From positions 1 to 32,230 of the forward strand of contig NZ_SNZF01000039.1 in NCBI RefSeq assembly GCF_004363725.1: DNA of 32,230 nucleotides. Reading direction: 5' to 3'. Below, piece after piece: positions 23,632-32,171 of this stretch. Source of the DNA: Aquamicrobium defluvii. Lineage in GTDB: Bacteria > Pseudomonadota > Alphaproteobacteria > Rhizobiales > Rhizobiaceae. Under the pieces are notes generated by a model. It was not told the DNA's origin. It ran no database searches and saw nothing but the letters and a program-made list of their open reading frames with translations. A program made the translations under genes and the position numbers. Position 1 is the first letter of the stretch. Each line of letters begins with the position of its first letter.

Positions 23632-23663
23632 GGCCCGCAGCCGATGCATGAAACCGGCCTGGG

Positions 23664-23670
23664 CTTGACT
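23664..23670 (+). promoter_or_regulatory. Possible -35 element of the fab operon
   Basis: CTTGACT at 23664-23670 contains a 5/6 match to TTGACA, 53 nt ahead of the fabD ATG. No good -10 lies at 16-18 nt, so this is only a tentative promoter position. Confidence 0.3.
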
Positions 23671-23723
23671 TTGCGGGCTGCAATGCGCGACACGCGGAAC
23701 GAAAGCGCAAACCGAGGCGGATA

Positions 23724-24665
23724 ATGACAATCGCATTCACCTTTCCGGGGCAGGGCAGTCAAACCGTAGGCATGGGCAAGGAACTGGCGGATGCCTTTCC
23801 GGAGGCGCGCCGGGTGTTCGAGGAAGTGGACGAGGCGCTTGGCGAGAAGCTCTCCACCCTGATCTTCGAGGGACCTGAGGAGACGCTTACCCTTACCGCC
23901 AATGCGCAGCCGGCGCTGATGGCGGTATCGCTGGCGGCCATGCGCGCGCTCGAATCGCGCGGCTTTTCGCTGAAGGACAAGGTTGCCTATGTGGCCGGGC
24001 ATTCGCTTGGCGAATATTCGGCGCTTGCCGCGGCCGGCTTCGTGTCCATTGCCGATGCGGCGCGCCTGCTGCGCATTCGCGGCAATGCCATGCAGGCCGC
24101 AGTGCCGCCGGGCGAGGGGGCCATGGCCGCGATCATCGGTCTGGAACAGCCCGAGGTCGATGCCGCCTGCACGGAAGCAGCGCACGGCGAGGTCTGCCAG
24201 ATCGCCAACGACAATGGCGGCGGGCAGCTGGTTATTTCGGGCAGCAAGGCGGCTGTCGAGCGTGCGGCCGCGCTGTGTACCGCAAAGGGCGCCAAGCGTG
24301 CGCTGATGCTTCAGGTGTCCGCGCCGTTCCACAGCGCACTGATGGCGCCGGCCGGGGATGCGATGCGCGACGCGCTGGCTGGCGTGCAGCGCCATGCACC
24401 GGTCGTTCCGGTGGTGTCGAACGTATCGGTGGAACCCGCCAACGATCCCGATATGATCGCCGCGCGTCTCGTCGAACAGGTCACGGGCAGGGTGCGCTGG
24501 CGCGAAACGGTCGAGTGGTTCGGGGCCAATGGCGTCACCACGCTTTATGAAATTGGCGCTGGAAAGGTGCTTTCCGGGCTTGCGCGCCGCATAAATCGCG
24601 ATATCGCTGTCAGTTCCGTCGGAACGCCGGCCGATGTGGATGCGGCGCTCGCCGCTCTCGGCTGA
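23724..24665 (+). CDS. fabD: Malonyl-CoA:ACP transacylase
   Basis: A 313-residue cytoplasmic enzyme that moves malonyl groups from CoA to acyl carrier protein, supplying chain-extension units for fatty-acid synthesis. The N-terminal FPGQGSQ motif, the nucleophile Ser94 in GHSLGEYSA and the His in VSAPFHSALM are all visible. GAGGCGG upstream of the ATG is a reasonable ribosome-binding site. Length matches the family. It heads the cluster fabD-fabG-acpP-fabF, which is a classical order, and lies 38 nt before fabG. Confidence 0.97.
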   Translation: MTIAFTFPGQGSQTVGMGKELADAFPEARRVFEEVDEALGEKLSTLIFEGPEETLTLTANAQPALMAVSLAAMRALESRGFSLKDKVAYVAGHSLGEYSALAAAGFVSIADAARLLRIRGNAMQAAVPPGEGAMAAIIGLEQPEVDAACTEAAHGEVCQIANDNGGGQLVISGSKAAVERAAALCTAKGAKRALMLQVSAPFHSALMAPAGDAMRDALAGVQRHAPVVPVVSNVSVEPANDPDMIAARLVEQVTGRVRWRETVEWFGANGVTTLYEIGAGKVLSGLARRINRDIAVSSVGTPADVDAALAALG

Positions 24666-24703
24666 GTCCGGCAAGCTGCTTTGCGGCGTTGAAGGAGGCA
24701 GGA

Positions 24704-25441
24704 ATGTTTGATCTGACTGGCCGCAAGGCGCTGGTGACGGGCGCGACAGGCGGCATCGGCGAGGCCATTGCACGTGTACTGCACGCCCGGGGCGCCGTTG
24801 TCGGCCTGCACGGCACGCGCGTCGAAAAGCTTGAGGCGCTGGCCGGCGAGCTTGGCGAGCGCGTCAAGCTGTTTCCGGCCAACCTTTCCGATCCCGCCGA
24901 GGTCAAGGAGCTTGGCCAGAAGGCGGAGGCGGAGCTGGAAGGCGTCGATATTCTGGTCAACAATGCCGGCATCACGCGCGACGGACTTTTCGTGCGCATG
25001 AGCGACGCGGACTGGGACGATGTCATCAACGTCAACCTCTCGGCCGTGTTCCGGCTGACGCGCGAGCTGACCCATCCGATGATGCGCCGCCGCCATGGCC
25101 GCATCATCAACATCAGCTCGGTGGTGGGGGTGACCGGAAATCCGGGCCAGGCCAACTACTGCGCCTCGAAGGCGGGCATCATCGGCTTTTCCAAGTCGCT
25201 GGCGCAGGAGATCGCCACCCGCAACATCACGGTTAATTGCGTCGCGCCCGGCTTCATAGAATCGGCGATGACCGACAAGCTCAACGACAAGCAGAAGGAA
25301 ACCATCATGTCGGCCATCCCTGCCAGGCGCATGGGAACCGGCGAAGAGGTTGCTTCCGCTGTCGCATATCTTGCCTCCGACGAGGCTTCCTATGTCACCG
25401 GCCAGACCCTTCATGTGAATGGCGGCATGGCGATGATCTAG
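24704..25441 (+). CDS. fabG: 3-oxoacyl-ACP reductase
   Basis: A 245-residue short-chain dehydrogenase that reduces 3-oxoacyl-ACP with NADPH. Visible are the cofactor loop TGATGGIGEAIA, NNAGITRDGL, and the catalytic Ser139, Tyr152 and Lys156 (ISSVVGVTGNPGQANYCASK). The C-terminal YVTGQTLHVNGGMAMI is the usual FabG ending. I chose ATG 24704, which sits behind AAGGAGG at 24692-24698; a GTG at 24689 is in frame but overlaps that ribosome-binding site. Its place between fabD and acpP supports the fatty-acid role over a polyhydroxybutyrate role (PhbB is a close relative). Confidence 0.96.
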   Translation: MFDLTGRKALVTGATGGIGEAIARVLHARGAVVGLHGTRVEKLEALAGELGERVKLFPANLSDPAEVKELGQKAEAELEGVDILVNNAGITRDGLFVRMSDADWDDVINVNLSAVFRLTRELTHPMMRRRHGRIINISSVVGVTGNPGQANYCASKAGIIGFSKSLAQEIATRNITVNCVAPGFIESAMTDKLNDKQKETIMSAIPARRMGTGEEVASAVAYLASDEASYVTGQTLHVNGGMAMI

Positions 25442-25578
25442 CGCCGCCACCTGGTGATAGTCGGCTTTTCGCCTTGGATACGGGCAAGAATTCGTGTAAT
25501 GCGGCCCGCAATTCCTTGGCGTTCGCCGGAAGCGGCCTGCTTCGTAGCGTTTCTTGCAGGACCATCTTTTCAACTTGA

Positions 25579-25600
25579 TTAGCGGCATTGCGACCGCTAA
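25579..25600 (+). other. Stem-loop in the acpP leader
   Basis: TTAGCGG (25579-25585) pairs perfectly with CCGCTAA (25594-25600) across an 8-nt loop, 36 nt before the acpP ATG. The 195-bp fabG-acpP gap probably holds an extra acpP promoter; TTGCAG at 25554-25559 is a possible -35. No T-tract follows, so it is not a normal terminator. Confidence 0.4.
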
Positions 25601-25636
25601 CGAAGACAGACCTAACCTGAAGACGAGGATGCCCAA

Positions 25637-25873
25637 ATGAGTGACACCGCAGAGCGCGTCAAGAAGATCGTTATCGAGCATCTCGGCGTCGACGCCGACA
25701 AGGTGACCGAGCAGGCCAGCTTTATCGACGATCTCGGCGCAGACAGCCTCGACACGGTCGAGCTCGTGATGGCGTTCGAAGAAGAATTCGGCGTGGAAAT
25801 CCCGGACGATGCCGCCGAGACGATCCTGACCGTCGGCGATGCCGTCAAGTTCATCGACAAGGCTTCCGCCTGA
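25637..25873 (+). CDS. acpP: Acyl carrier protein
   Basis: A 78-residue acidic, helical protein. The 4'-phosphopantetheine attachment site is Ser37 in LGADSLDTVELVMAFEEEFG, followed by the usual EIPDDAAETI recognition helix. It carries growing acyl chains for FabD, FabG and FabF, and is also the octanoyl donor for the lipoate pathway that uses lipA in this window. It lies between fabG and fabF and likely has an additional promoter, as acpP is normally very highly expressed. Confidence 0.98.
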   Translation: MSDTAERVKKIVIEHLGVDADKVTEQASFIDDLGADSLDTVELVMAFEEEFGVEIPDDAAETILTVGDAVKFIDKASA

Positions 25874-25900
25874 TCTTCCCGGCGGATACTGATTTCTGAC

Positions 25901-27163
25901 ATGCGGCGCGTTGTCGTTACGGGTCTCGGCCTGCTTTCGCCTTTCGGTATGGGTTACGAGCACGGATGGAAGGAGCTTCTGTCCGGCCGCAGCGCTGCGC
26001 GCCGTGTGACCGAATTCGAGGTGGACGATCTTGCCTGCAAGATTGCCCATGTCATTCCCCGCGGTGACGGGACCAACGGAACCTTCAATCCGGAGTCCGT
26101 TCTCGAAGCCAAGGAACTGCGCAAGATCGGCGAGTTCATCCTGTACGGGATCGCGGCCGCCGATGAAGCGCTCAGGGATTCCGGCTGGGAGCCGAAAACC
26201 GAGGAGGAGCGGTGCGCCTCCGGCGTGCTGATCGGCTCCGGCATCGGCGGGATCGAGGGCATTGCCGAAAACGCCATCATCCTCAAGGAGCGCGGCCCCC
26301 GCCGCATCAGCCCCTTCTTTATTCCGGGCCAGATCATCAATCTGGTTTCCGGGCAGGTGTCGATCCGTCACGGCTTCAAAGGCCCCAACCATGCGGTCGT
26401 CACAGCCTGCTCGACCGGTGCGCACGCCATAGGCGATGCCGCGCGGCTGATCATGCTCGGCGATGCCGACGTCATGCTGGCCGGTGGCGCCGAGGCGCCG
26501 GTGACACGTCTTTCCCTGGCTGGCTTCGCCGCCTGCCGGGCGCTCTCCACCGAGCGCAACGACACGCCCGAAAAGGCGTCGCGCCCCTATGACCGCGACC
26601 GCGACGGGTTCGTCATGGGCGAGGGCGCAGGCGTTGTCGTTCTTGAGGAACTGGAACACGCCAAAGCCCGTGGCGCGCGCATCTATGCCGAGGTCACCGG
26701 CTACGGGCTGACTGGCGATGCCTATCACATCACCGCGCCGTCCGAGGATGGCGACGGCGCGTTCCGCTGCATGACGGCGGCGTTGAAGCGTGCGAATCTC
26801 AAGCCGTCCGACATCGACTACATCAACGCCCATGGCACATCGACCATGGCCGACACGATCGAGCTTGGCGCAGTCGAGCGTCTGGTCGGCGATGCCGCCG
26901 GCAAGATTTCGATGTCGTCGACAAAGTCGTCCATCGGCCATCTGCTCGGTGCGGCGGGTGCGGCGGAAGCGATCTTCTCGATCCTGGCGATTCGCGACAA
27001 TGTGGTGCCCGCCACCATCAATCTGGACAATCCCGAACGGGAGACCGCGATCGATCTGGTGCCGAACAAGCCGCGTCAGCGCCAGGTCGACGTCGCTCTG
27101 TCAAATTCTTTCGGATTCGGCGGCACCAACGCTTCGCTGATCTTCCAGCGCTTTAATGGCTGA
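25901..27163 (+). CDS. fabF: 3-oxoacyl-ACP synthase II
   Basis: A 420-residue condensing enzyme (KAS II) that extends acyl-ACP with malonyl-ACP. The catalytic triad is Cys170 (VTACSTGAHAIGDA), His311 (NAHGTSTMADT) and His347 (SSIGHLLGAAGAAEA), with Lys342 in STKSS. The C-terminal NSFGFGGTNASLIFQRF is typical. Length is standard. It starts 27 nt after acpP; fabF also sets the balance of cis-vaccenate with temperature in other proteobacteria. Confidence 0.97.
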   Translation: MRRVVVTGLGLLSPFGMGYEHGWKELLSGRSAARRVTEFEVDDLACKIAHVIPRGDGTNGTFNPESVLEAKELRKIGEFILYGIAAADEALRDSGWEPKTEEERCASGVLIGSGIGGIEGIAENAIILKERGPRRISPFFIPGQIINLVSGQVSIRHGFKGPNHAVVTACSTGAHAIGDAARLIMLGDADVMLAGGAEAPVTRLSLAGFAACRALSTERNDTPEKASRPYDRDRDGFVMGEGAGVVVLEELEHAKARGARIYAEVTGYGLTGDAYHITAPSEDGDGAFRCMTAALKRANLKPSDIDYINAHGTSTMADTIELGAVERLVGDAAGKISMSSTKSSIGHLLGAAGAAEAIFSILAIRDNVVPATINLDNPERETAIDLVPNKPRQRQVDVALSNSFGFGGTNASLIFQRFNG

Positions 27164-27268
27164 CAAACCGCCGCGTCCGGCGCCCGGCAGTGCCGAGCGC
27201 CGCGAATTTTGCCATATTCGCTCCTACTCTGCCGGAGGGGAAACGATACGAGATCAGACCGGGGTGCC

Positions 27269-28474
27269 ATGAACACCAATTCTGGGGGCAACGAATTCGG
27301 CCGGGGCGCTGCGCCGCAAGCCGGCCCGATCGTGCCGAAGACGGCAAACGAAGCTTTGCGCCCGGAAAAGGGTACGCCTCCGCCGGCCCGGCGGTCGCGT
27401 AAATCCCGCAGTCAGGTCATCGTTTTCCTGAATTTCATGCTTTCGCTCGTGCTGCTGGCGATGGTCGGCGCGGGACTTGCGGTCTATCTCGGCAAGAAGG
27501 CTTTCATCGAGCCCGGACCCTCCGTTTCCGGAGACACCTTCCTCGTCAAGCCAAGCACCGGCGTCGCGCAGATCGCCGAGCAGCTTGAGCGGCGCGGGCT
27601 GATCAGCGATGCGCGCATATTCCGCATCGGCGTGCGTGCCTATGATAACGATCAGGCGCTCAAGGCCGGCGAATATGAAATCAAGCCACACGCCTCGATG
27701 CGCGAAATCATGGAGCTTCTGAAGAGCGGCAAGTCGGTTACATATGCGCTCACGATTCCGGAAGGGCTGACCGTGCATCAGGCTTTCGAGCGTATCGCCG
27801 CCCATGAAGCGCTGGCCGGCGACATGCCGGCCCAGCTGCCGCCGGAGGGAAGCATCGCGACGGATACGCTGCGCTTCACGCGCGGCGCCACCCGCCAGCA
27901 GATGATCGACAAGCTGATGGCCGACCAGAAAGCTCTCGTTGCCGAAATCTGGGCGCGCCGCGATTCAGACCTGCCTCTTGCCGACGAAAACGAGTTCGTG
28001 ACGCTGGCCTCCATCGTGGAGAAGGAAACCTCGCGCGGTGACGAACGCTCGCGCATTGCCGGGGTGTTCCTGAACCGCCTACGCAAGGGGATGCGCCTCC
28101 AATCGGACCCGACGATCATCTACGGCCTGTTCGGCGGCAAGGGAAAGCCGAGCGACCGGCCCATCTACCAGTCGGATATCGAGAAGCCCACACCGTACAA
28201 CACCTATACGATCAACGGTCTGCCGCCGGCTCCCATCGCCAATCCGGGCCGTGCATCGCTGGAGGCTGTCGCCAATCCATCCAAGACCGAGGATCTCTAT
28301 TTCGTCGCCGACGGAACGGGTGGGCATGCCTTTGCCACGACGTTGAAAGAGCATAACGAGAATGTTGCGCGCTATCGTGCCTGGCAGCGCAAGCAGGCAG
28401 CGGAGGCGGCCAAGGCGCCTGCCGGGCAGCCTGCCGGTGAAGGCGAAGCGTCAGGGGCAACTTCAACCCAGTAG
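27269..28474 (+). CDS. mltG: Endolytic transglycosylase MltG
   Basis: A 401-residue membrane-anchored YceG-family enzyme. A cytoplasmic N-terminal tail of about 50 Pro/Arg-rich residues precedes one membrane helix (about 52-76). The periplasmic catalytic domain has LASIVEKET with the likely catalytic Glu251, MRLQSDPTIIYG and a YNTYTINGLPPAPIANPG block. It cuts nascent glycan strands and is thought to end peptidoglycan chain growth. I chose ATG 27269 because it gives the normal tail; an upstream TTG-type start would add about 20 unlike residues. The mltG gene follows fab genes in many proteobacteria, and yicC-gmk follow here. Confidence 0.95.
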   Translation: MNTNSGGNEFGRGAAPQAGPIVPKTANEALRPEKGTPPPARRSRKSRSQVIVFLNFMLSLVLLAMVGAGLAVYLGKKAFIEPGPSVSGDTFLVKPSTGVAQIAEQLERRGLISDARIFRIGVRAYDNDQALKAGEYEIKPHASMREIMELLKSGKSVTYALTIPEGLTVHQAFERIAAHEALAGDMPAQLPPEGSIATDTLRFTRGATRQQMIDKLMADQKALVAEIWARRDSDLPLADENEFVTLASIVEKETSRGDERSRIAGVFLNRLRKGMRLQSDPTIIYGLFGGKGKPSDRPIYQSDIEKPTPYNTYTINGLPPAPIANPGRASLEAVANPSKTEDLYFVADGTGGHAFATTLKEHNENVARYRAWQRKQAAEAAKAPAGQPAGEGEASGATSTQ

Positions 28475-28546
28475 AACCGGATCGACGATCCGGTCAGAGC
28501 GTGGCGATGCCCGCCGAACTGCCGGCGGAAGGCGGGAGAGGATCGC

Positions 28547-29437
28547 ATGACCTTGCAAAGCATGACGGGATTTGCACGCGCGACCGCAGAGCATGAGGGC
28601 TCGGCCATCGCCTGGGAGCTCAAGTCCGTGAACGGCAAGAGCGCCGAGGTGCGCCTGCGCCTGCCGCCCGGCTTCGAGAGGCTCGAGCTTCCGGTTCGAC
28701 AGACGATCCAGAAGCGTTTCGCCCGCGGGAGTTTTCAGGCGAGCCTTGCCATTGCCCGGCCCGCCGGGACGCTGGCCCAGCCGGTGGTCAACGAAGCCTT
28801 CCTCAGGGATGTCGCGGGGTTGGCGCAGCGTTTGCAGGAGCAGTTTGGCGTGGCTCCTTCCACCGCCGACGGCCTGCTGGCGCTTCGCGGCGTGCTGGAA
28901 GTGCCCGAGGTGACGGAAACGCCTGAAACGCGCGCCGCGCTCGATGCGGCGATCTTGCAGGCGCTCGAAGATGCGCTGTCCCAACTGGAACAGGCGCGGC
29001 TTCAGGAGGGACGGGCGCTGGGTACCCTTCTTCTCGGCCATCTCGACAGGATCGGGGAACTGACCCTTCGGGCCGAGGCCGATCCCTCCCGGGAAGTGGG
29101 CGCCATTCGCCAGCGGCTGAAGGAACAGGTGAAACTGCTGCTCGATGCCAGCGCGGAGCTGGATGAAGCACGGCTTCATCAGGAGGCCGCCTTCCTCGCC
29201 ACAAGGGCGGATATTCGCGAAGAGATCGACCGGCTGAAGACCCATGTGGCCTCGGGGCGTGCGTTGCTCGCCTCCGGTGGCGCAATCGGGCGCAAGCTCG
29301 ATTTTCTGGCGCAGGAATTCAACCGCGAATCGAATACCTTGTGCTCCAAATCGAACGCCGCCTCGATCACCGCCATAGGGCTTGAACTGAAGGCCGTCGT
29401 CGATCAGTTCCGCGAGCAGGTTCAGAATCTGGAGTAG
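28547..29437 (+). CDS. yicC: YicC/YloC-family endoribonuclease
   Basis: A 296-residue protein. The conserved N-terminus is MTLQSMTGFARA, the middle has ELKSVNGKSAEVRLRLPPGF (20 residues), and the C-terminus contains FLAQEFNRESNTLCSKSN and ELKAVVDQFREQVQNLE, which are the family's strongest signatures. E. coli YicC and Bacillus YloC are endoribonucleases, and YicC has been linked to degradation of a regulatory RNA. A GGAGAGG precedes the start. It is 72 nt after mltG and 3 nt before gmk; the yicC-gmk pair is widely conserved. Confidence 0.94.
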   Translation: MTLQSMTGFARATAEHEGSAIAWELKSVNGKSAEVRLRLPPGFERLELPVRQTIQKRFARGSFQASLAIARPAGTLAQPVVNEAFLRDVAGLAQRLQEQFGVAPSTADGLLALRGVLEVPEVTETPETRAALDAAILQALEDALSQLEQARLQEGRALGTLLLGHLDRIGELTLRAEADPSREVGAIRQRLKEQVKLLLDASAELDEARLHQEAAFLATRADIREEIDRLKTHVASGRALLASGGAIGRKLDFLAQEFNRESNTLCSKSNAASITAIGLELKAVVDQFREQVQNLE

Positions 29438-29440
29438 CAC

Positions 29441-30097
<657 letters not shown>

Positions 30098-30120
30098 CCC
30101 CTGAAGGCAGCTTTAAAGCG

Positions 30121-30252
30121 GCGGAAGTGCGCTACACCGCCAGGGAGCAAATCGATGAGAACACGCTTGAACAATGGATCGAGGAATCGAAAACCATCCA
30201 GTGGGACTACAAGAATCTCATGAAAACGAAAAAGCTTGAACGGCTTTTCTGA
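30121..30252 (+). pseudogene. Apparent 3' remnant of a lost gene (43 codons)
   Basis: In one frame ending TGA at 30250-30252, the DNA reads as protein-like sequence, with EQIDENTLEQWIEESKTIQW and then YKNLMKTKKLERLF. The composition (Glu/Lys/Trp/Tyr-rich, ordered) is unlike chance translation of this GC-rich genome, and the third codon positions are richer in A/T than in neighbouring genes. No ATG or good ribosome-binding site exists upstream; a GTG at 30127 would give only 41 residues, and the frame closes with TGA at 30079-30081. I do not recognise the family. A real micro-gene is possible but less likely than a truncated remnant. Confidence 0.45.
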
Positions 30253-30287
30253 GCGTTGAGCGAGAGCTATCGTCCCGCGCTTTCTCC

Positions 30288-30665
30288 TCACAACGAACGG
30301 CCATGCGCGGTGGCGTCATGCCGCGCCTCGAAAGCTGCGACCGCCCGCTTTCCGGCAAGCTTGCGCCAGCGGCGCTCAATGAATCCACGGAGCGGGTCAG
30401 GCTCGATCATAGCCAAACGCGCAAGAACGATGGAGTAGCTGGCATAGTGCGGAGTTGTGTAGAAAACAGCCGGGTTGGCTTCGATCAGCATATCGCGCTC
30501 ATCGGGCGGCACCTCCGGCAGAACAAGACCGCCTTCCTCGCTGCGCAGCCAGATCAGCAATCTTCCTTTGACCCTGAGCGCGGGCATGTCGTGCGATGCT
30601 TCCTCGGTGACGCCGGGAAACTCCTTCGCCAGAGCGACAACGTCTTTCCATTTGAGCATCGTCAT
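30288..30665 (-). CDS. MmcQ/YjbR-family protein
   Basis: A 125-residue protein of the MmcQ/YjbR fold (PF04237). Recognisable parts are the N-terminal LKWKDVVALAKEFPGVTEEA (20 residues), FYTTPHYASYSIVLARLAMI (20 residues) and the C-terminal WRKLAGKRAVAAFEARH. These double-wing proteins resemble DNA-binding folds, but their role is not known. The start could be ATG 30665 or ATG 30659 (MLKWK); neither has a strong ribosome-binding site. It is downstream of the DUF1697 gene on the same strand, with a terminator-like hairpin between them. Confidence 0.88.
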   Translation of the reverse strand: MTMLKWKDVVALAKEFPGVTEEASHDMPALRVKGRLLIWLRSEEGGLVLPEVPPDERDMLIEANPAVFYTTPHYASYSIVLARLAMIEPDPLRGFIERRWRKLAGKRAVAAFEARHDATAHGRSL

Positions 30666-30741
30666 CGGCGGTCCCGCCTCAGGAGTTGCAGATTGATGGC
30701 GCTCCCCTCAATCTCGCCGCTGAAACATCGCACGCAACAGT

Positions 30742-30766
30742 AAAGCCGCCGAGCCGCAGGCGGCCT
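30742..30766 (-). terminator. Weak terminator-like hairpin after the DUF1697 gene
   Basis: GCCGCC (30745-30750) pairs with GGCGGC (30759-30764) across 8 nt. On the minus strand it is followed by TTTACTGTT, a poor T-tract. It lies 29 nt past the DUF1697 stop. Confidence 0.45.
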
Positions 30767-30792
30767 CACCGGCCTTGTGTGAAATTCGCCGC

Positions 30793-31305
30793 TCATGTGG
30801 AGGATGCGAGTTCGGCGAGTTTCGCAATGGTATTGATGTTTCGGGCTGTGCCACCCGCCGCAACCGGTATCTTGAGCTTCGAGCGGCCCATACCAGGACC
30901 GAAGGCGACATAGATTTCTCGTTTACCCACGCGGACTTCTTCGTCCTTCCTGTCCTTTACCGCGTCGAGCGTGTCGGCGGGCGGTGGAGCATCGAGAAAA
31001 ATGGCGACCGTCCAGTTGGGGGGAGCATCGGGAAACGGATTGGCGTTGAGAACGTCCGCCATCTCCTTTGCCGTCCGCACGATGACACCCACCGGTTTGC
31101 CCGCATAGTCTTTCAGGCGGTTCTCAAGCGCAGCCTTGACCTCCGGTTCGGATCGGTCGTCCGAGAAAACGACGTTCCCGCTTGCAATGTAGGTTTGAAC
31201 CTTCTCGAAACCCTCGGCAACGCACATCGCCTTCAACTCGGCCATCGGTAGCTTGCCTGTTCCGCCGACATTTACGGCGCGCAGTAGCGCAACATATGAA
31301 GCCAT
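30793..31305 (-). CDS. DUF1697-family protein
   Basis: A 170-residue protein of the DUF1697 family (PF08002), clear from its opening MASYVALLRAVNVGGTGKLP, then FEKVQTYIASGNVVFSDD and a C-terminal RSKLKIPVAAGGTARNINTI (20 residues). The function is unknown. I chose ATG 31305 because it is the family start and AAGGAG lies just upstream (complement of 31311-31316); an in-frame ATG at 31401 would add 32 residues without that support. It is on the same strand as the MmcQ-like gene and the beta-propeller gene, with 127- and 257-bp gaps, so operon structure is uncertain. Confidence 0.9.
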   Translation of the reverse strand: MASYVALLRAVNVGGTGKLPMAELKAMCVAEGFEKVQTYIASGNVVFSDDRSEPEVKAALENRLKDYAGKPVGVIVRTAKEMADVLNANPFPDAPPNWTVAIFLDAPPPADTLDAVKDRKDEEVRVGKREIYVAFGPGMGRSKLKIPVAAGGTARNINTIAKLAELASST

Positions 31306-31562
31306 CCGATCTCCTTCCAAATTCCGAAAGCTGCCGTCGCGAAATTCCCCAAAACCTGCGACAGCTTTGGCCATCTTGGCATCCGCACTAAGGGACGTCA
31401 TTCACAACGATAAACGGCCACAATGAAGGTCGCGAGTTGCCGCTTGCCCGATGTCATCCCCGGAATGCCTCGACCAGGTGTTTCTGCCGGTCAGCTTTTG
31501 GACCGGCACCATCAAGAAGCGACCATTCGTCGGATTGCCAACTTTGGCCGAAAGTCCAATGC
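31306..31562. other. 257-bp gap between the propeller and DUF1697 genes
   Basis: I see no convincing gene. A perfect 8-bp stem-loop lies at 31485-31508 (TGCCGGTC with GACCGGCA, 8-nt loop); it lies past the end of the propeller gene and could aid termination, though no T-tract follows on the minus strand. The remainder shows nothing clear. Confidence 0.4.
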
Positions 31563-32171
31563 TCACTTAAGGCCGTGCCTTGGCCGACGTACGGCTCTTA
31601 CTTTTCCGTTGCTCCCGTCTCCACAGAAAAAGCGGTCGCCGCCATCGGATCCAAGCCCCGAAACGCCGGTTCCGGGCGGCATGTCCAGTCGCTCGAGCAC
31701 TTCACCCGTTTCCGGGCCGATGCGGCGGAGATCGCTCCCGCTATCTTCCCACGTGCCGTGCCAAAGCTCGCCGTCTACCCAGGTGACGCCGGTGACAAAT
31801 CGATCGGATTCGATCGTGCGCAGCACTTCTCCGGTCTCGGGATCCACTTGATGGATCTTGCGCCCGCGATGCTGCCCCACCCAGAGCGAGCCCTCCGCCC
31901 AGGCCAACCCCGAGTCACCACCGCCCCCCGGCGCAGGTATTGTGGCGATCACCTCACCTGTCTTGGGATCGATTTTTCGAATCACGGCATCCCCGATCTG
32001 GAACAGGTACTCGCCATCGAATGCGGTGCCCGCATCGGCGGCGACGTCGAGCGATCTCAAAACCTGTCCGCTTTCGGGATCGAGAGCATTCAGCCTTTCG
32101 CCGGTTGCGAACCAGACATGCTTGCCGTCGAAACTAGCAACTGTGTCTAGGCGGCTTTGCCTGTCTGCCAT
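31563..32171 (-). CDS. Beta-propeller repeat protein (Vgb/glutamine-cyclotransferase-like)
   Basis: A 202-residue protein made of at least four similar blades of roughly 40-45 residues, each with a D-P-x-T/S-G-x-V turn: NALDPESGQVLRSLD, KIDPKTGEVIATIP, QVDPETGEVLRTIE and RIGPETGEVLERLD. This is the YVTN/NHL/PQQ-like propeller pattern, as in Vgb-type lyases or glutamine cyclotransferases, but catalytic residues are not recognisable. There is no signal peptide with ATG 32171. The frame stays open upstream to the window edge with Arg/Lys-rich codons, so the true start may lie further upstream. It is short for a closed propeller. Confidence 0.75.
   Translation of the reverse strand: MADRQSRLDTVASFDGKHVWFATGERLNALDPESGQVLRSLDVAADAGTAFDGEYLFQIGDAVIRKIDPKTGEVIATIPAPGGGGDSGLAWAEGSLWVGQHRGRKIHQVDPETGEVLRTIESDRFVTGVTWVDGELWHGTWEDSGSDLRRIGPETGEVLERLDMPPGTGVSGLGSDGGDRFFCGDGSNGKVRAVRRPRHGLK

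Noticed and set aside
23608..23635. A tRNA-like T-arm (GGTTCAAA on the minus strand) between the LtaS-like gene and fabD
   Set aside because: No acceptor stem, D-arm or anticodon arm could be placed around it, and the 8-bp stem is too long for a T-arm.
24545..26941. A 798-residue minus-strand frame across fabG, acpP and fabF
   Set aside because: It runs opposite three certain genes and the intergenic gaps; its composition is that of an antisense shadow.
31423..32150. Plus-strand frames opposite the propeller gene
   Set aside because: Only the minus strand shows the repeated D-P-x-T-G blades; the plus-strand products are shadows without motifs.
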